This document shows, piece by piece, positions 1 to 12,182 of a stretch of 64,000 nt of DNA (position 1 is the first letter of the stretch; every line of letters starts with the position of its first letter). Source of the stretch: Buxus sempervirens. Its lineage: Eukaryota > Streptophyta > Magnoliopsida > Buxales > Buxaceae. Position numbers and translations under genes: made by a program. The notes beneath the pieces were generated by a model. The model saw only the letters and a list, made by a program, of their open reading frames with translations. It did no database searches and was not told the DNA's origin. Location: contig OX387187.1 of the NCBI GenBank assembly GCA_947561395.2, forward strand, positions 43,817,253-43,881,252, read 5' to 3'.

Positions 1-1631
1 TAAAATCAAATAAAATTATATTCAGAAAGAAACAATTCAATTTCTGCAAATTGGGTCAAACTTTCACTTTCTTGAAAGCTACAGCTGAGGAACCCTGCAA
101 AGGAACTCCACAAAAAGTCAAAAAGGCGTTCTAAAAAAAGGAACAAACAAAATATAAAACAGAGGGAATCAAATTAAATCACAGTAGGAGAGGTCAGAAT
201 CCTAACACAAGTTGCGAAATCCATTAAATCAAGAAGAAGAAAGAAAGAAATAGAAATGAGAATCTCATAAAGATTGGCAAGAATTAATAATTTCTTTGAG
301 AAAAGAAGAGAATCCAAAGTAGAGTATGGAATCCAAATGAGAGAGAGAGATGAGTAACGGGTATTGTGAATTTGAGTCTCAGAACCAAAAGCCTTCTTAG
401 AAATGATTAGTAATACAGTTTGTTAAGATTCCAGAAGAACCAAAGATTCTTTGAAGAAAGGGGAAATAGCAGACACGGAAGTATCGAAATTAGACAAAAA
501 GTGTTAGATGGTATTGTAACAAATAATTTATTAAAACAAAAGTAAGAGATGCTCTAAAGAAGCAATAAAAAAGAAAAAATTAGCCAAAATTGGCAAAAGG
601 GTTTAAGAAATGTTGCATGGGGAGCACAGATTCGTCCAAAGAAAACCACAATTAAAGACTTAAACAATAGAAATATTCTATTCGAAAAGGAATGTTCAAG
701 TGGTTAGAAATTGAAAAATCAGTGGCGAATTTCTGAAGAACTTCAGAAGAATCAAAACCAAATATCATCACATGCCCATCAAAGAGAATTAATAGAAACG
801 CCAAAAAAATTTAAAAAATACCAAGTAAATCACCCCCAAAAAATATTGATAAAGAAATTAATAACAAACCAGAATTCTGAACACAAGAATATACCGTAAA
901 AGAAAGAGAGAGAGATCTAATAATAAACCAAAAAACTGAAGAGAGCCGTGCTAGGGTTTATCTTTTCTGAAAAAAAAACATTCGTTTCTTTTCTTTTTCA
1001 GACTAATAAGATCTAATTTCCAAGTTCTCTTCACTATCAATTTGATTTGTGTGAGGCATACAACGAAGATTTAAGGGAAAGCAGAAAAAAGGAGAAAACA
1101 ATTGGGAAGAAATTGTACTTACCGAATTGGTATTCAAGTTGACGCCTCAAACAATGAAGATAGATACGAACAAGAGCTCATGTGCAGAAAAACGCAGATA
1201 GCGTTGATGAAGATGGTCTTCCAAAAGATAATGCTAAAACAGAGCTCCTATGCAATGCATAGATTGTCTTTCAACGCTGAAAAGTATAATGATAGAACTA
1301 TGTGCGCGGAGGTCTCCCAACAGATAAAGCTTTAACAAACGATAAAATTGGACCTCGAAGAAGTTCGGTTGAAAAAGAGAACCGTTGAAGAAGGGTAATG
1401 TTGGGAAGCTATGTGCGCGGAGGTCTCTCAACAGATAAAAGCGTTTCTCACGACGCAAAATCCGATCTCAGCGTACATGAAAAAAAAACCACGGTTATCA
1501 TCTTTTTTTTTCTTGAGAAATGATGGGCCCCACAATTTCTCGGTATCCAAACGCAACCGATAAGCAAGAAAAGCCTATTTTCTTTTCTTTTCTCGCATTC
1601 TCTCGGTATGCAAACAAGGCCTTAAAGAATT
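1..1631. other. AT-rich flank, no gene recognised
   Basis: I see no convincing coding region here; open frames are short and lack recognisable family motifs. A direct repeat of about 30 bases with the core tgtgcgcggaggtct occurs near 1301 and again near 1411. The stretch from about 1500 to 1625 ends in gcaaacaaggcctta, which looks like the terminal sequence of a plant DNA transposon but has no partner I can find. The region may be accumulated transposon debris. Confidence 0.5.
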
Positions 1632-3933
1632 TCAAGGGAAATTATCTGGTAGTACTAATTGGGTTTGAGTATGACCATGTGTACTACTGCTAGTATCATA
1701 TTCACAAAAAAGTATTTCTAATAGGGTTCTTATTTTACGTATATCTATTTGAAAAAAAGAATTTATATTCTCATTTATTCCATCTATTAAGTCTTTCATT
1801 CTTAATTTAATCCTAGGGTCCATTGTAGTAGTTAAACAATATAAATTAGGCATATTTTGCCAATATTTTAAAATTTTAGCTTCCATTGCAGGGCAAATAT
1901 CCTTAGCAATGAAAATTTTTTTATATTGTTGAAAATAAATACTTATTTGATATAAACAAGTTAAAATACTCGGAGATATTGGGTAAAAACCGCTGATAAA
2001 TATCTTGTTGCATCATAAAAAACTTTTAAAAAATCTCTTAAAATTTCTGCTATTTCCCAATCAAGGTCTATTAGTTCACTTTCAGGCACTTTAGTTTTAT
2101 AAAATATTGTAAGTTTTTTTGTCTAAATGCTAGTGTAGTTTCTAGCATTAAATATGTTGAGTTCCACCTATGTTCAATATCTAGGGTAATTTTTTTAGGT
2201 TACTTTCCTAAACTTTCACAATAATATTTAAATTCCCTAGTGGTTGTGTTAAATTGTTTTAAATATCTTAATACATCTATAATATTTATTAAATGATGTT
2301 GGACAATTTTTTAGTCATCCTACACAACTAAGTTTAGAATGTGACAAGCACACCTAACATGAAATAAACTTCCATCTATATTTAAGTTTAACTATTATCT
2401 TAATATTTCTACTGCTCACTTGCATTATCAAGTGTTAGAACCATTATTTTATTGTGTATTATATATTTTCTTAGAGTTCTACTTATAGTATTTGATATAT
2501 TTAGTCAAGAATTGCTATAATCTAATGCTTCAAAAGTTAGTATTCTTTTTTCCATATTCCAATTTTCATCTATATAATGTGCAGTTATAGATAAATAACT
2601 TATTTGTTGTCTACTTGTCCAAATATTTGAAGTTAAAGCTACCTTAAAGTTATTGTTTGAAAAAGGTTCTATTAATCTGGTTTTCATTTTTCGTATAATT
2701 TTATAGCATCATTTCTTAAAGTGTGGCATGAGAAAGATTTAAATTGTGGTGCTAGACATTTGGTTATTAAACGGTTAAATCTTTTAGATTCTATTATTTT
2801 AAAGGGTAATTCTTCTTGTATTACCCACTTTACTATTTCAAGCCTAGTTTCTTCTTGATTAAAAACAAAATTACCCAAATTAACACTACTGCTGGAAATT
2901 TAGGCTTGCCTAGGGTCTAATTGGCCATGTTTTGGAAGACATTTCTGCAAATGTTGTTGCAAGTAGCCTGTACCACTTTTTCCTTTACAACTAAATTTTT
3001 TTTTGTAGTGGTTACACACTGCCCTCTCTTCACTCCTTTTATTTTCAATTGTAAAATTGAGCCAAACACCAGAGGTTTTACTCCTCTTAGTGCTCCTAGG
3101 TGGTAGGGAAGATGATCCCATCTCTTGGGAAGGCAATTCACTTTCATGATCTTGAATGGGAGGGTCGCCATATGGGGGTTCGGTTATATCATCAGAAAAG
3201 GTTGGGTCAGAAAAGGGTTTAAGAAATTCCTTTTGTTCAGTGTTAAAGAACATAGGATGGCCCCTAGGGTCCATTATCAAATTTTGGAAAAAAAAAATCT
3301 TAATAAATAATATAATAATAACTTTTTGGTGATACTAATTTATAAGAAAGGTAGAATAAAAGACTTACTTATAATAATAATATTTATACTAATTTTAAAA
3401 TCAAAAAATTAAATAGAAGAATACTTCTTTAAAATGAAACTTGAACTTTGCAGTTGAAGCCTTCAACCTCCAGAGTCCAATTTCCCATTTCTGATGCTTG
3501 AACAATTAAAAGAGAGTATCACCAATTTCCAGAGTTCAATTTCCAATTAGAACAATTAGCAAAGCAACTATTTCTTGATAATCAATTAGAAGAGATTAGG
3601 AGATTGTAAAAGAGGTGTGGTTTGGAATGGGAAAGGGTAAGCCTATTTATAGAAAATTAAAAGTACATTTTTACCACCTCTACCCTCCAATATGACTGTT
3701 ATTTTGCAGTTGGAATGGTAGAAAATGTCTTTTAATAATCAGTTATTAAAAGTAGCCCCAATATGACTGTTATATAGCTAATAGTTTTTTTTTTTTGGGG
3801 AGGGGGTAAAATGGGCAAAAAAGTGGTCTCTGGCGGGCTAAGCGGGCCGACTCGCTTGGGCCAACGGCAGGCACGCGCAAGCGCGCGGGGCCGCGCCGGC
3901 GTGCAGCCCGGCGGGCCGTGAAGCACCCCTATT
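1632..3933 (-). pseudogene. Decayed hAT (Ac-like) transposase with BED-type finger
   Basis: Read on the minus strand, fragments in order match a plant hAT transposase of the BED zinc-finger/RICESLEEPER type. The N-terminal piece (about 3280-2900) has the finger region with CNHYKKKF and a YLQQHLQKC half. The next pieces (2878-2684 and 2687-2505) carry the SFSCHTLRNDAIKLYE and TSNIWTSRQQISYLSITAHY segments of the core. A last piece (1886-1632) has KYWQNMPNLYCLTTTMDPR. Frames are broken between the pieces, and the C-terminal dimerisation region is missing beyond 1632. The second zinc-binding Cys of the finger is a Tyr. The GC-rich stretch at about 3820-3933, ending in gaagcacccct, looks like the subterminal region and inverted-repeat end of the element. 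This is a non-functional relic. I did not find the opposite terminus. Confidence 0.75.
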
Positions 3934-4321
3934 CAATATCTTCACAAAAGATGAATAAAGAGTTGTTGTCTGCTTAAGCATCTTGGGAAAATTGACTGGA
4001 TTAGTTGATTGAACTAAGAAAACTTGATTTGGCCCCTATTGAGGTTCCTAAGAGTTGTAATTCTTGGAAGTCATAAAAAGTAAATTATAAAATGTAAATC
4101 ATGGGAACAATCAAGAACAGTGACCAGCTCAAACAAATAGTGATGAACAAATTGAAATATTCAACAATATGGGAAACGCTTATTATGTCATTATAAAGTT
4201 CAGCCCTAATATTGTGAGAAATTTTCATGACTTCTATGTTCCTCATGACTTGTGTTAGTGGAGCCTGGAAATTCTATTTATTCTTCATTTCCAGCCTCTG
4301 AATGGGGATCAGCGCAGTTTT

Positions 4322-4453
4322 CTATACCTGCACTTGATTAAGGAATATCCCAAGTGGGTCTTGGTTACGTAATTTCACCGGCGATCACTATACCTGCACT
4401 TGATTAAGGAATATCCCAAGTGGGTCTTGGTTACGTAATTTCACCGGCGATCA
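4322..4453. repeat. 66-bp tandem duplication, two copies
   Basis: The unit starting ctatacctgcacttgatt and ending ggcgatca occurs at 4322-4387 and again at 4388-4453, with no difference that I can see. The near-identity implies a recent duplication. Confidence 0.9.
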
Positions 4454-5689
4454 TGTCTGAATGCACTGGGGTCCCATGTCTCCCACCTGAAAAAATATTA
4501 ACCGTTGGTGCTCCGCGTAGAAGCATACACTCCAACCACAGATCTACTCCAGCCTTAAATTATAGAGGATTTCGTTCCACAACTTATATAATAAGACATA
4601 GTGTGAACAGAGAAACTTGAAACTAATCAGCATTTGCAAAGTGACAAAATAACAAGATTGATTACCAGGACAGAAGTCGCAACAAAAGGAAGTGTATCTT
4701 CCGGAAAGGCCACCTAATGATGACCTAATGGTCTGTCGACCGTGGCTCATTTCCACGCGCTCCTACACTGGTCTTTCGGTTGAAAAAGACAACTAGCATT
4801 TCACCTAATGCCATACAGTGGTGCCAGCGTGGAACGCATGAGTGGATGCCCCACCCAAACTCCATCCCAGCCGTAGATTTTGGTTTTAGAGAAAATGCTT
4901 TCCAAATGATGGTGATGGGTGAGAAAGGGCCCCGCTTACATCAAAATGCAGAACACAAAAAATAAAATAAAAGGAGAAACACACCATCAGGCAAAACTTG
5001 TCTTCATGTTCCACGTTAATATTGTCTTGTAGGCAATAAAAGATATTTAATTGATAATTGGTTGGGTACAATTGATATATTGTGTCACGTGTATCGTAAA
5101 GACATTGTTTAAGTGTAGAATATTTGATCTATGGAATAGAATATGATACAAGTGTATGATTAACATTTTCTTAAGATCTGGAGTAATTATGATGTTTGAG
5201 TTATACGGTGGTCACGTCTCCACGTATGCTCCATTATGATGCTTTGAATAGGCCGTTTGGCCCCATAATGATTCAGCTTTATAATTTTGTAATTGTCGCT
5301 TCTCAGCTTATGTAAAGTCACGGCAAAATTAAATATCATTGCTTTATTATATTATCTCTCTCCCACATCCAACGAAGCTGGAAACGGAAGCATTACCAAA
5401 AACAAAAGCTGGAAACGGAACCAAACCCATCAGAGTCCGAAGGTACATGCCGAAGGCGGTGCATCCCAGCTGGGATAATGAGATGGACTGGCCCACTTGA
5501 CATCTTTTGTGATCTTGAGTGCATTGATTTCTACTGTGGCCGTGAGTCGTGAGATGATGCTCATCTCACGATCAGTATTTTTTTTCAGGTTTTCCCGCAT
5601 GAAACATTTTTACAACTATGGAAAAAATCTCTCCGTAAGATGCCAGCATTTCACGATCAATGTGATTTCAAGTTGCTTGCGCCTGCCAT

Positions 5690-5985
5690 ATGAATCATTT
5701 ACAAAACAAGATTCATTTCACGGTCGAAAATGTTTCATGTGGGGCCCACCGGCCCACTTGAAAGAACCCTGATCGTCAGATACTCCAAGGGGCACAGCGA
5801 AAAGCAATGCATTGACTGAAAAAAGAATCATTTACAACAACCGTGGAAAAACAGTGACCAAAAATATTCATTCCACGGTCGAAAGTGTTTCATGTGGGGC
5901 CCACCGGCCCACTTGACAGAATCCCGATCGTCAGATATTCTTAAGCGGCAACGTCTCGTTGCACAGCGAAAAGCAATGCAATAAA
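5690..5985. repeat. Duplicated promoter-proximal segment of gene 1
   Basis: Two copies of about 130-150 bases share cacggtcgaaa, tgtttcatgtggggcccacc, ggcccacttga, gatcgtcagata and gcacagcgaaaagcaatgca. One begins near 5690 and the second near 5825. The second copy ends about 130 bases before the ATG of gene 1, so it lies in or beside the core promoter. The copies differ by small indels. Confidence 0.8.
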
Positions 5986-6112
5986 AGCACTGCCCAAGAT
6001 TTCATTCCCTTCTCTCAAAGTCTCAACAATCCTTCACTGGACTACTCGAGTTCTGTCTGTAAAGCCGCCCTTCTCCTCACTTCCCCTGTCCCTTACTGGC
6101 TCACTGACAAAC

Positions 6113-9100
6113 ATGGCGGACACCAACCCCCACCCTTCCTTTCCTGATCTGGAGGGGTACACTCCCCTGCCGGATGAATCCCAATCCCAGCCGACTGGGG
6201 CCAGCAGCTCCAAACTCTTCAAGGCTTCCCTCATTATTTTATTTGGGATTCTGCTTCTTGGCTCGTCCGTCGTGTTTGTTAGTAAAGCCCCTGCCGACAA
6301 ACCATTAATCTCTTCTTCCTCCTCATCCTCCATTTCTCCGGAGACAACGAGGCCGCTGTCAAAAGGGGTATCGGAAGGAGTGTCGGAGAAGTGGTTCCTT
6401 CTATTTTCTGGTAAGGGAATTCCGTTTCCATGGAACCATTCGGAGTTGTCATGGCAGAGGACCGCTTACCATCTCCAAACCCAGACGAATTATATCAGTG
6501 GTACGTATCAGCCACCCAATTATTTCAATTTCACTCTTTATTCTGTATGTTTTTTCCTTCATTTTCTATGATTTGATACTTGTATTTTACTGATCATTTC
6601 CAATTTCATCGCGTATTGTGAATGCTCTGATGACGAAATCTGCTCCGTTCTTCTCCAGATCCTGACGGTAAGACTCTCATGCATCATACAATTTTCTTTT
6701 CCCTTTTCCATTTGAAGAGTAATTCTACTTGTATTTCCCCATACATGTTGCGATATAAATCAGGACGATTTGGAAAGATTATGAATTTCGTAACCACGTG
6801 TAGTTGGCCGGTGGAATGGGCATCGTCTACAAACAGCTCCTCACATTCATTGTTTGTGTGGGGCCTCCCAAGTGAATGGTGGACCCCACGGGGTGTATAC
6901 AGTTAGGATGCGAATCGGGGTCTGTTGGTGTTTAGTGGGGATTCTGAATTCTGATTATAATCCAAGATTCTAGATTATATAATCCAAGATTCTAAAGTCT
7001 AGATTTTACTACACGATTCTTAGAATCCACAATATAGTTTAAGGGAAATTAGTTTTTAGACACTTTTTTAAAAAGAGTCAAGCTTCAGTCACTTAAGTCC
7101 TGATGATTATAAATTAGTGGTAATTTTTAAAATAATTGCAAACAGGTATGATTTTACTCTTGGGGGAAGGACTTCTTTCAAAAGTGTGCTCAGAAGACTT
7201 CTAAACCTCATTATGATTATTTTATTTATGATATAATCTTTTAACTTTTGTGACATTGTTATGATTATTATTATCATAATATTATAATTTAAAACTAATA
7301 AATAAAATAATATATGTTTTCTTTCACTCTATTTATTAGTCTTAATCTATGCTCAATCACTCTTTCTCATAATTGTATGGTATGATTCACAAGTTTAGTG
7401 TAGCGATAATTTGTATACTTTTGCATATCTCCCTTATTTTCATATATTGACATTATTATCTAGTCCTCCTAGCATTTAACATTTTTGCAATTGATAAAAT
7501 TTCATTAAATAATTTAGTCAACCAAGATACACGAGTATCTCCCATGCAGTTCCATAGCAATATAGGGATGCCTTTTGGGCCCAAGGTTTTTCCTATTTCT
7601 TGATTTTGATAAAAGCATCTTTAAATTCTACAACCCGAACATTTCCAATATAGATTTATTCTCTTGTTTTATTAATGCTATCACCTATATAGAATCTATA
7701 TTTCTATGTACCATCCCCAATTAATAATTTTATAAAATATTCACTTTTAATACATCTAAGTTGACCTAAATCCCTTGTTTTTTCCCTCTCTAAATCTTGC
7801 TAGTTTATAAATAAGGTTTTTACGTTTTTTTAATTCCTAATTTATTATGCAATTGTCATAGGCATGCTTTTTAGGCTCACTAATTTTCTTCTTGGTTTCT
7901 TTTTCTAATATTTTAGTATGTTTTCTTGAGTTTTATTCTTTCATCAAAATTTAAAATAAAATCTTTTCTCTTTACTACCTTCTTGGACTACATTGATCCA
8001 CCCACAAAATTTTCAAATCGGATCTTAGTGATTGGATTAAATGAAATAAACCAAATCAAATCAAAATAAAAACTTTTTTTTTTTATCTAAGTTATGATTT
8101 TTATGGTCCAATGTGTTAGAATAGATATCAAATTAAAGTAAATTATACTTCCGAATTATTTGAAAACTAATCAAGCTGTAATTGTCAATTCCAATGTATC
8201 GTCTTCCATGATACAATGCTTTGGAAACAGAACCAAACAAAATTGGAAGTTGAACCCCATCAAATGCCAAAATCCGAACCAAAATTGCATACTTTATTTA
8301 TTGAACTTGGCCTAGCTTGATATCAAAATTTGGATGCGTGGGTATCCTAAGAAATTCAAAATTGGGTTTAGCCACACCATCTAAGATTAAATCAATCTCA
8401 ATTTTACAATTATTGAGACTTATGAAATTAGAATCAAAGGACATTCTACGATGCTATGGGAAAGTAAATAAGTGGTTTGATTTGAGATACCCTCTGGATG
8501 GGAGGTTGAAATCAGTCTCTTTCATCGTCTTGCGACAGGTATTTCCGCTTAAGTGAGGTGATGTCACGTATGGTATCTTATTGTTGGTGCTTTTATCAAC
8601 AAAAAATGTCTTTTCATACTTTTTTTTTTCAATAATTCACGTCATTTCGCAGATTACTTGATTGATTCACGTTAATTCGCAGGTCCGATTTTCTACAAGG
8701 GTTGGTACCATGTCTTCTACCAATACAATCCTTATCGTGCCAAGTGGGGCAACATAACGTGGGGCCATTCTGTATCAAGGGACCTGATCCATTGGCTCTA
8801 CCTGCCCGTCGCAGTGGCACCTGATCAATGGTATGACATTAATGGCGTCTTTTCCGGGTCAATCTCCATTCTCCCTGATGGCAGAATCGTGATGCTCTAT
8901 ACCGGAGCCACCACAGAGTCCGTGCAGGTTCAGAATCTTGCCTACCCTGCCAATCTATCCGACCCTCTTCTCGTTGAATGGGTCAAATACCCGGGCAACC
9001 CGGTTCTCGTTCCCCCACCCGGAATTGGCATCAAAGATTTCCGTGACCCGTCCACTGCGTGGAACGATTCGGATGGTGCATGGCAGATCACAATCGGGTC

Positions 9101-10742
9101 AAGGGCAAACAAAACCGGCATATCGTTTGTGTACCGGACCAATGACTTCATAAACTACGAGCTTTTGGACGGGTTGCTGCATGCCGTCAACGGTACCGGA
9201 ATGTGGGAATGCATGGACCTCTATCCGGTGGCGTTGACCGGCGACAACGGCCTGGATATGTCTGCCACCGGTCCCGGAGTGAAGCATGTGCTTAAAGCAA
9301 GCCTAGATGACACCAAGATTGATTACTATTCAATTGGAAGTTATGATCGCCGGACCAAGAAATGGACCCCTGATAACCCGGATGTGGATGTGGGTATTGG
9401 CCTCCGGTACGACTGGGGGCCGAGATACTATGCATCCAGGTCATTTTATGACCAGAAAAAACAGAGAAGAGTGTTGTGGGGTTGGATTGGAGAGACTGAC
9501 AGTGAAGAGGCTGACTTGGAGAAGGGATGGGCATCTCTTGAGGTATTATATATGTGCACAATGTGCATCATACTGGGATTATATATATGTTGGTTATATT
9601 ATCATACCCATGATACTAAGTGTGTGATGAAAATTTCTTACAGACCATCCCAAGGACGGTGCTGCTTGACCAGAAGACTCGAACAAATATACTTCAGTGG
9701 CCAGTCGAGGAGGTGGAAAGCTTGAGGCTGAGCAGTAAGGAATTCAGCAAGGTTAAGGTTGGACCTGGATCAGTTGTGCCACTTGAACTGAATACTGCCT
9801 CACAGGTCAGTGCTTGATCTCCAATTTAATTTAAATTTGTAAACTTCTCTTGCAATTTCAAATTAATGATATGACTCCAAGGAAGATTTTCTGGCAATCT
9901 TTAAGCACAGTTGGATATAGTTGCGGAGTTTGAGATAGATAAGGGGGCTTTGGAAGTGGAAGCCGATGTAGGCTATAAGTGCAACACCAGTCAAGGAGCT
10001 GCTGGAAGAGGTGTATTAGGACCTTTTGGTCTTCTGGTTATAGCAACTGAGAACCTATCTGAGGAAACTCCTGTGTACTTCTACATTGCCAAAGGGTCTG
10101 ATGGCAATTTAAAGACTTTCTTCTGTGCAGATAATTTGAGGTATATATGTTGCTAATATATATTAAAAAATGATCACGGTAGCTAAATCAAAAGAAAAAT
10201 CATTATAAATTGGAATTTTCGTTTGATTCAGGTCTTCTAAAGCTGGTGATCTCTACAGTAGAATATATGGGAGCACAGTTCCTGTACTAGAGGGCGAGAA
10301 ATTACAGATGAGGTTACTGGTATGCTTAACTGCACTTGATATTTCACCATTGTTTATTTTCTCTGGAGGAGATGTACAGTCTGTTACTAGATTAGCGAAG
10401 GGTAATGAGTTCGAGCAATCTAGAAACATCCCAAATCAATAGTACAGAACTCTTAGCTTTCTGCTTATCCCATAGAGCTCCTGCTTAATAATTTCACATT
10501 ATATTAGCATGATTGAATGTGGGAGAAATGGATGGTTATATATGCAGGTTGATCATTCAATCGTGGAAAGCTTCGCTCAAGGTGGAAGGACATTGATTAC
10601 ATGGCGAGTGTATCCAACGGAGGCGATCTATGAAGCAGCTCGAGTCTTCTTGTTCAACAATGCCACTGGGGCAAGCATCACAGCCTCGGTTAAGGTTTGG
10701 GAAATGAACTCTGCATTCCTTCATCCTTTCAGAGCTGAATAG
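6113..10742 (+). CDS. Vacuolar-type invertase homologue, gene 1, with fructosyltransferase-like active site
   Basis: GH32 beta-fructosidase of 643 aa. Exons: 6113-6500, 6659-6667 (9-nt mini-exon), 8683-9542, 9644-9805, 9911-10140, 10232-10319, 10548-10742; all junctions are GT/AG and phases agree. The N-terminus has the vacuolar-invertase layout: a cytosolic tail with a YTPLPDE motif, one membrane segment (about residues 38-60), then a Ser-rich linker. Catalytic residues are present: nucleophile D130, D254 in F-R-D-P and acid/base E308 in W-E-C. Several conserved positions around the nucleophile differ from its neighbours: Y127-I-S-D-P-D-G replaces W-M-N-D-P-N-G, and V-F-S-G-S replaces V-W-[ST]-G-S near residue 189. 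The enzyme could hydrolyse sucrose, or it could transfer fructosyl groups. Transferase function is inference. Intron 2 is about 2 kb and contains transposon debris. Family assignment is secure. Confidence 0.93.
6659..6667 (+). other. 9-nt mini-exon of gene 1 (encodes D-P-D)
   Basis: Sequence atcctgacg, preceded by ctccag and followed by gtaaga, completes the codons Asp-Pro-Asp with one base from each neighbouring exon. The other three genes have atcctaatg here (Asp-Pro-Asn). The tiny exon carrying the catalytic Asp is a known hallmark of plant invertase genes. Confidence 0.9.
7040..7270. mobile_element. Degenerate MITE in gene 1 intron 2, same family as 44098-44410
   Basis: The sequence beginning gggaaattagtttttagaca and continuing through cagtcact, aaattagtgg and tttttaaaataattg aligns by eye with the better preserved element in gene 4 intron 6. 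The right end is not clear. The remainder of the 2-kb intron (7270-8682) is AT-rich, with nothing I recognise. Confidence 0.5.
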
Positions 10743-12182
10743 GAGTAACGAGCTTGTGCTGCTCCGTCCATTCTCAATTATCGTCTCTAGATACCTTGTA
10801 TTATTTGATCTTCAGTTGTCTTTTGTTTTTTTTTGGTCGTGATCTTCAGTTTTCTTTTATATGAGGCTCTTTTGGTAACTTTTCTTTAAAATATCGTTTG
10901 CAAAACCAAAAAGAAAAAACAATTTTAAATTGTTTCTGTGTTTTTGGAAAACGAGTGAGGAAAAAGCCCGTTTGGTGCAATTATGATTTTAAAAAGCAGT
11001 AAAATACAATAGGTAAAGTTTAATGGTATGATTGAAAAACTGTTTTTAATTATATTAGTGGTTTTATTTATGGTTTTGGTAGTAGAAATGAGTGTGGTGG
11101 TGATCAGTGGCGGAACCAGGACTCCAAATCTGAGGGGACAAAAAAAAATTTCAATTAACACTGGTGGTGATGATGATGATGATGTTTAATTATAAGAGGG
11201 GGGTAATGGTGGACATGGGGAGATGTAGAAGTAGGGATGGTGGTGTTGGTGGTTGTGATGGCGGTAATTGAAATCCTGTGGATCCTTTATCTACGCTCCT
11301 TATGTGGATCCTCCACATGGCACAATCTTGTAGAGGATCCACATAAGGAGTCTAGATAAAGGATCCACAGGATTTCAACTCTGATGGCAAAGGAGAAGGT
11401 GTTGATGGAGGTACTTATATCGGTGATGGTGGTGGATGAGTGGTAGTAGCGATGGTATGATTTGATTAATCAAACTAGAAATTCCAAAAAATGTCATAAA
11501 AACTTTTAAAATGATTGTCTTCTTTTTAGGAACTGAAAATTTCAGTTTCTAAAAATAGGAATGTTTTTGCATTGTTTTTTTTTTTTTTTGGATTTTTGTC
11601 TTTAGAAAACGAAAAAACCATAGAACGCATATGCATACTGCACGCATTCATGTAGTTAACAAGGGTCAGTTTAGGCGGTTTTAGTTTAGGTATTGGGTAG
11701 CCTTTTAGTGTTCTAGGATATACTTGATGCATACCTAAAACAAAGTTCTTCAATATTCTATTATGTTTCGGCCCGAAAGTGTCGCTGTTTCTAACCAACA
11801 TCTAGTTGCCAGGCCAGCAACCAATAATAATAAAAGAAAAAAAAGTAAGAAAATTCTGATCCAAGTATTGGGTGATATATTGTTGGATATGGTCCATATG
11901 GATAACCAATAGATTGTTTTGGATATGGATAACCACCGACTATCTACGGACGGTGACACCGTAGAAAGCACTTTCTGTATTCCGACCTCCGATGTGGTAA
12001 GAGAGACAGAGAAAAAGGATATGCTTGCCGATGTGGTATTAATTTTACTATTGATATGGATAAACACCCGGACGCTGCCACCACTTTCAAAATTTTTTTG
12101 TGTTTAATCAATACTTATAGACATGAGGGGTTAATTCAATTGATTTCCCTCTCCGACTATCCGTTCTCTCGTACAAACAAAC
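10743..12182. other. Spacer between invertase genes 1 and 2
   Basis: This is the 3' flank of gene 1 and the upstream region of gene 2. It holds a long hairpin (11268-11378, listed separately), a ggtggtgatggt-type low-complexity stretch around 11080-11460, and AT-rich DNA. No gene is seen. The promoter blocks that precede genes 1, 3 and 4 are not obvious here, so gene 2 may use a diverged or replaced promoter. Confidence 0.5.
11268..11378. mobile_element. Foldback element with 46-bp arms
   Basis: The left arm runs ttgaaatcctgtggatcc...ttatgtggatcctc and the right arm is its near-perfect reverse complement, with a loop of about 19 bases. The whole unit is 111 bp. Partial copies of the arm (aaatcctgtgg plus following bases) are seen near 17729 and 56849, which suggests a dispersed foldback MITE rather than a local regulatory hairpin. 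Confidence 0.7.

Larger units (their letters stand above)
3934..6112 (+). promoter_or_regulatory. Upstream region of invertase gene 1
   Basis: This is non-coding. It contains a 66-bp direct duplication (4322-4453), a block at about 5050-5300 that resembles sequence at 17320-17580, 21380-21740 and 39545-39665, a short conserved stretch near 5363 (catccaacgaagctgg) shared with the other array promoters, and a duplicated segment at 5690-5985. A TATA-like aataaaag lies near 5980-5990. These shared blocks show that each gene was duplicated with its own upstream DNA. Confidence 0.6.

Noticed and set aside
3732..3926. Small Arg/Pro-rich frame in GC-rich DNA
   Set aside because: It lies in the GC-rich terminal region of the decayed hAT element; the composition explains the open frame.
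8942..9627. Several open frames on both strands inside exon 3 of gene 1
   Set aside because: They overlap a long conserved GH32 exon, and the same shadow frames recur in genes 2-4 at the same positions; they have no family motifs.
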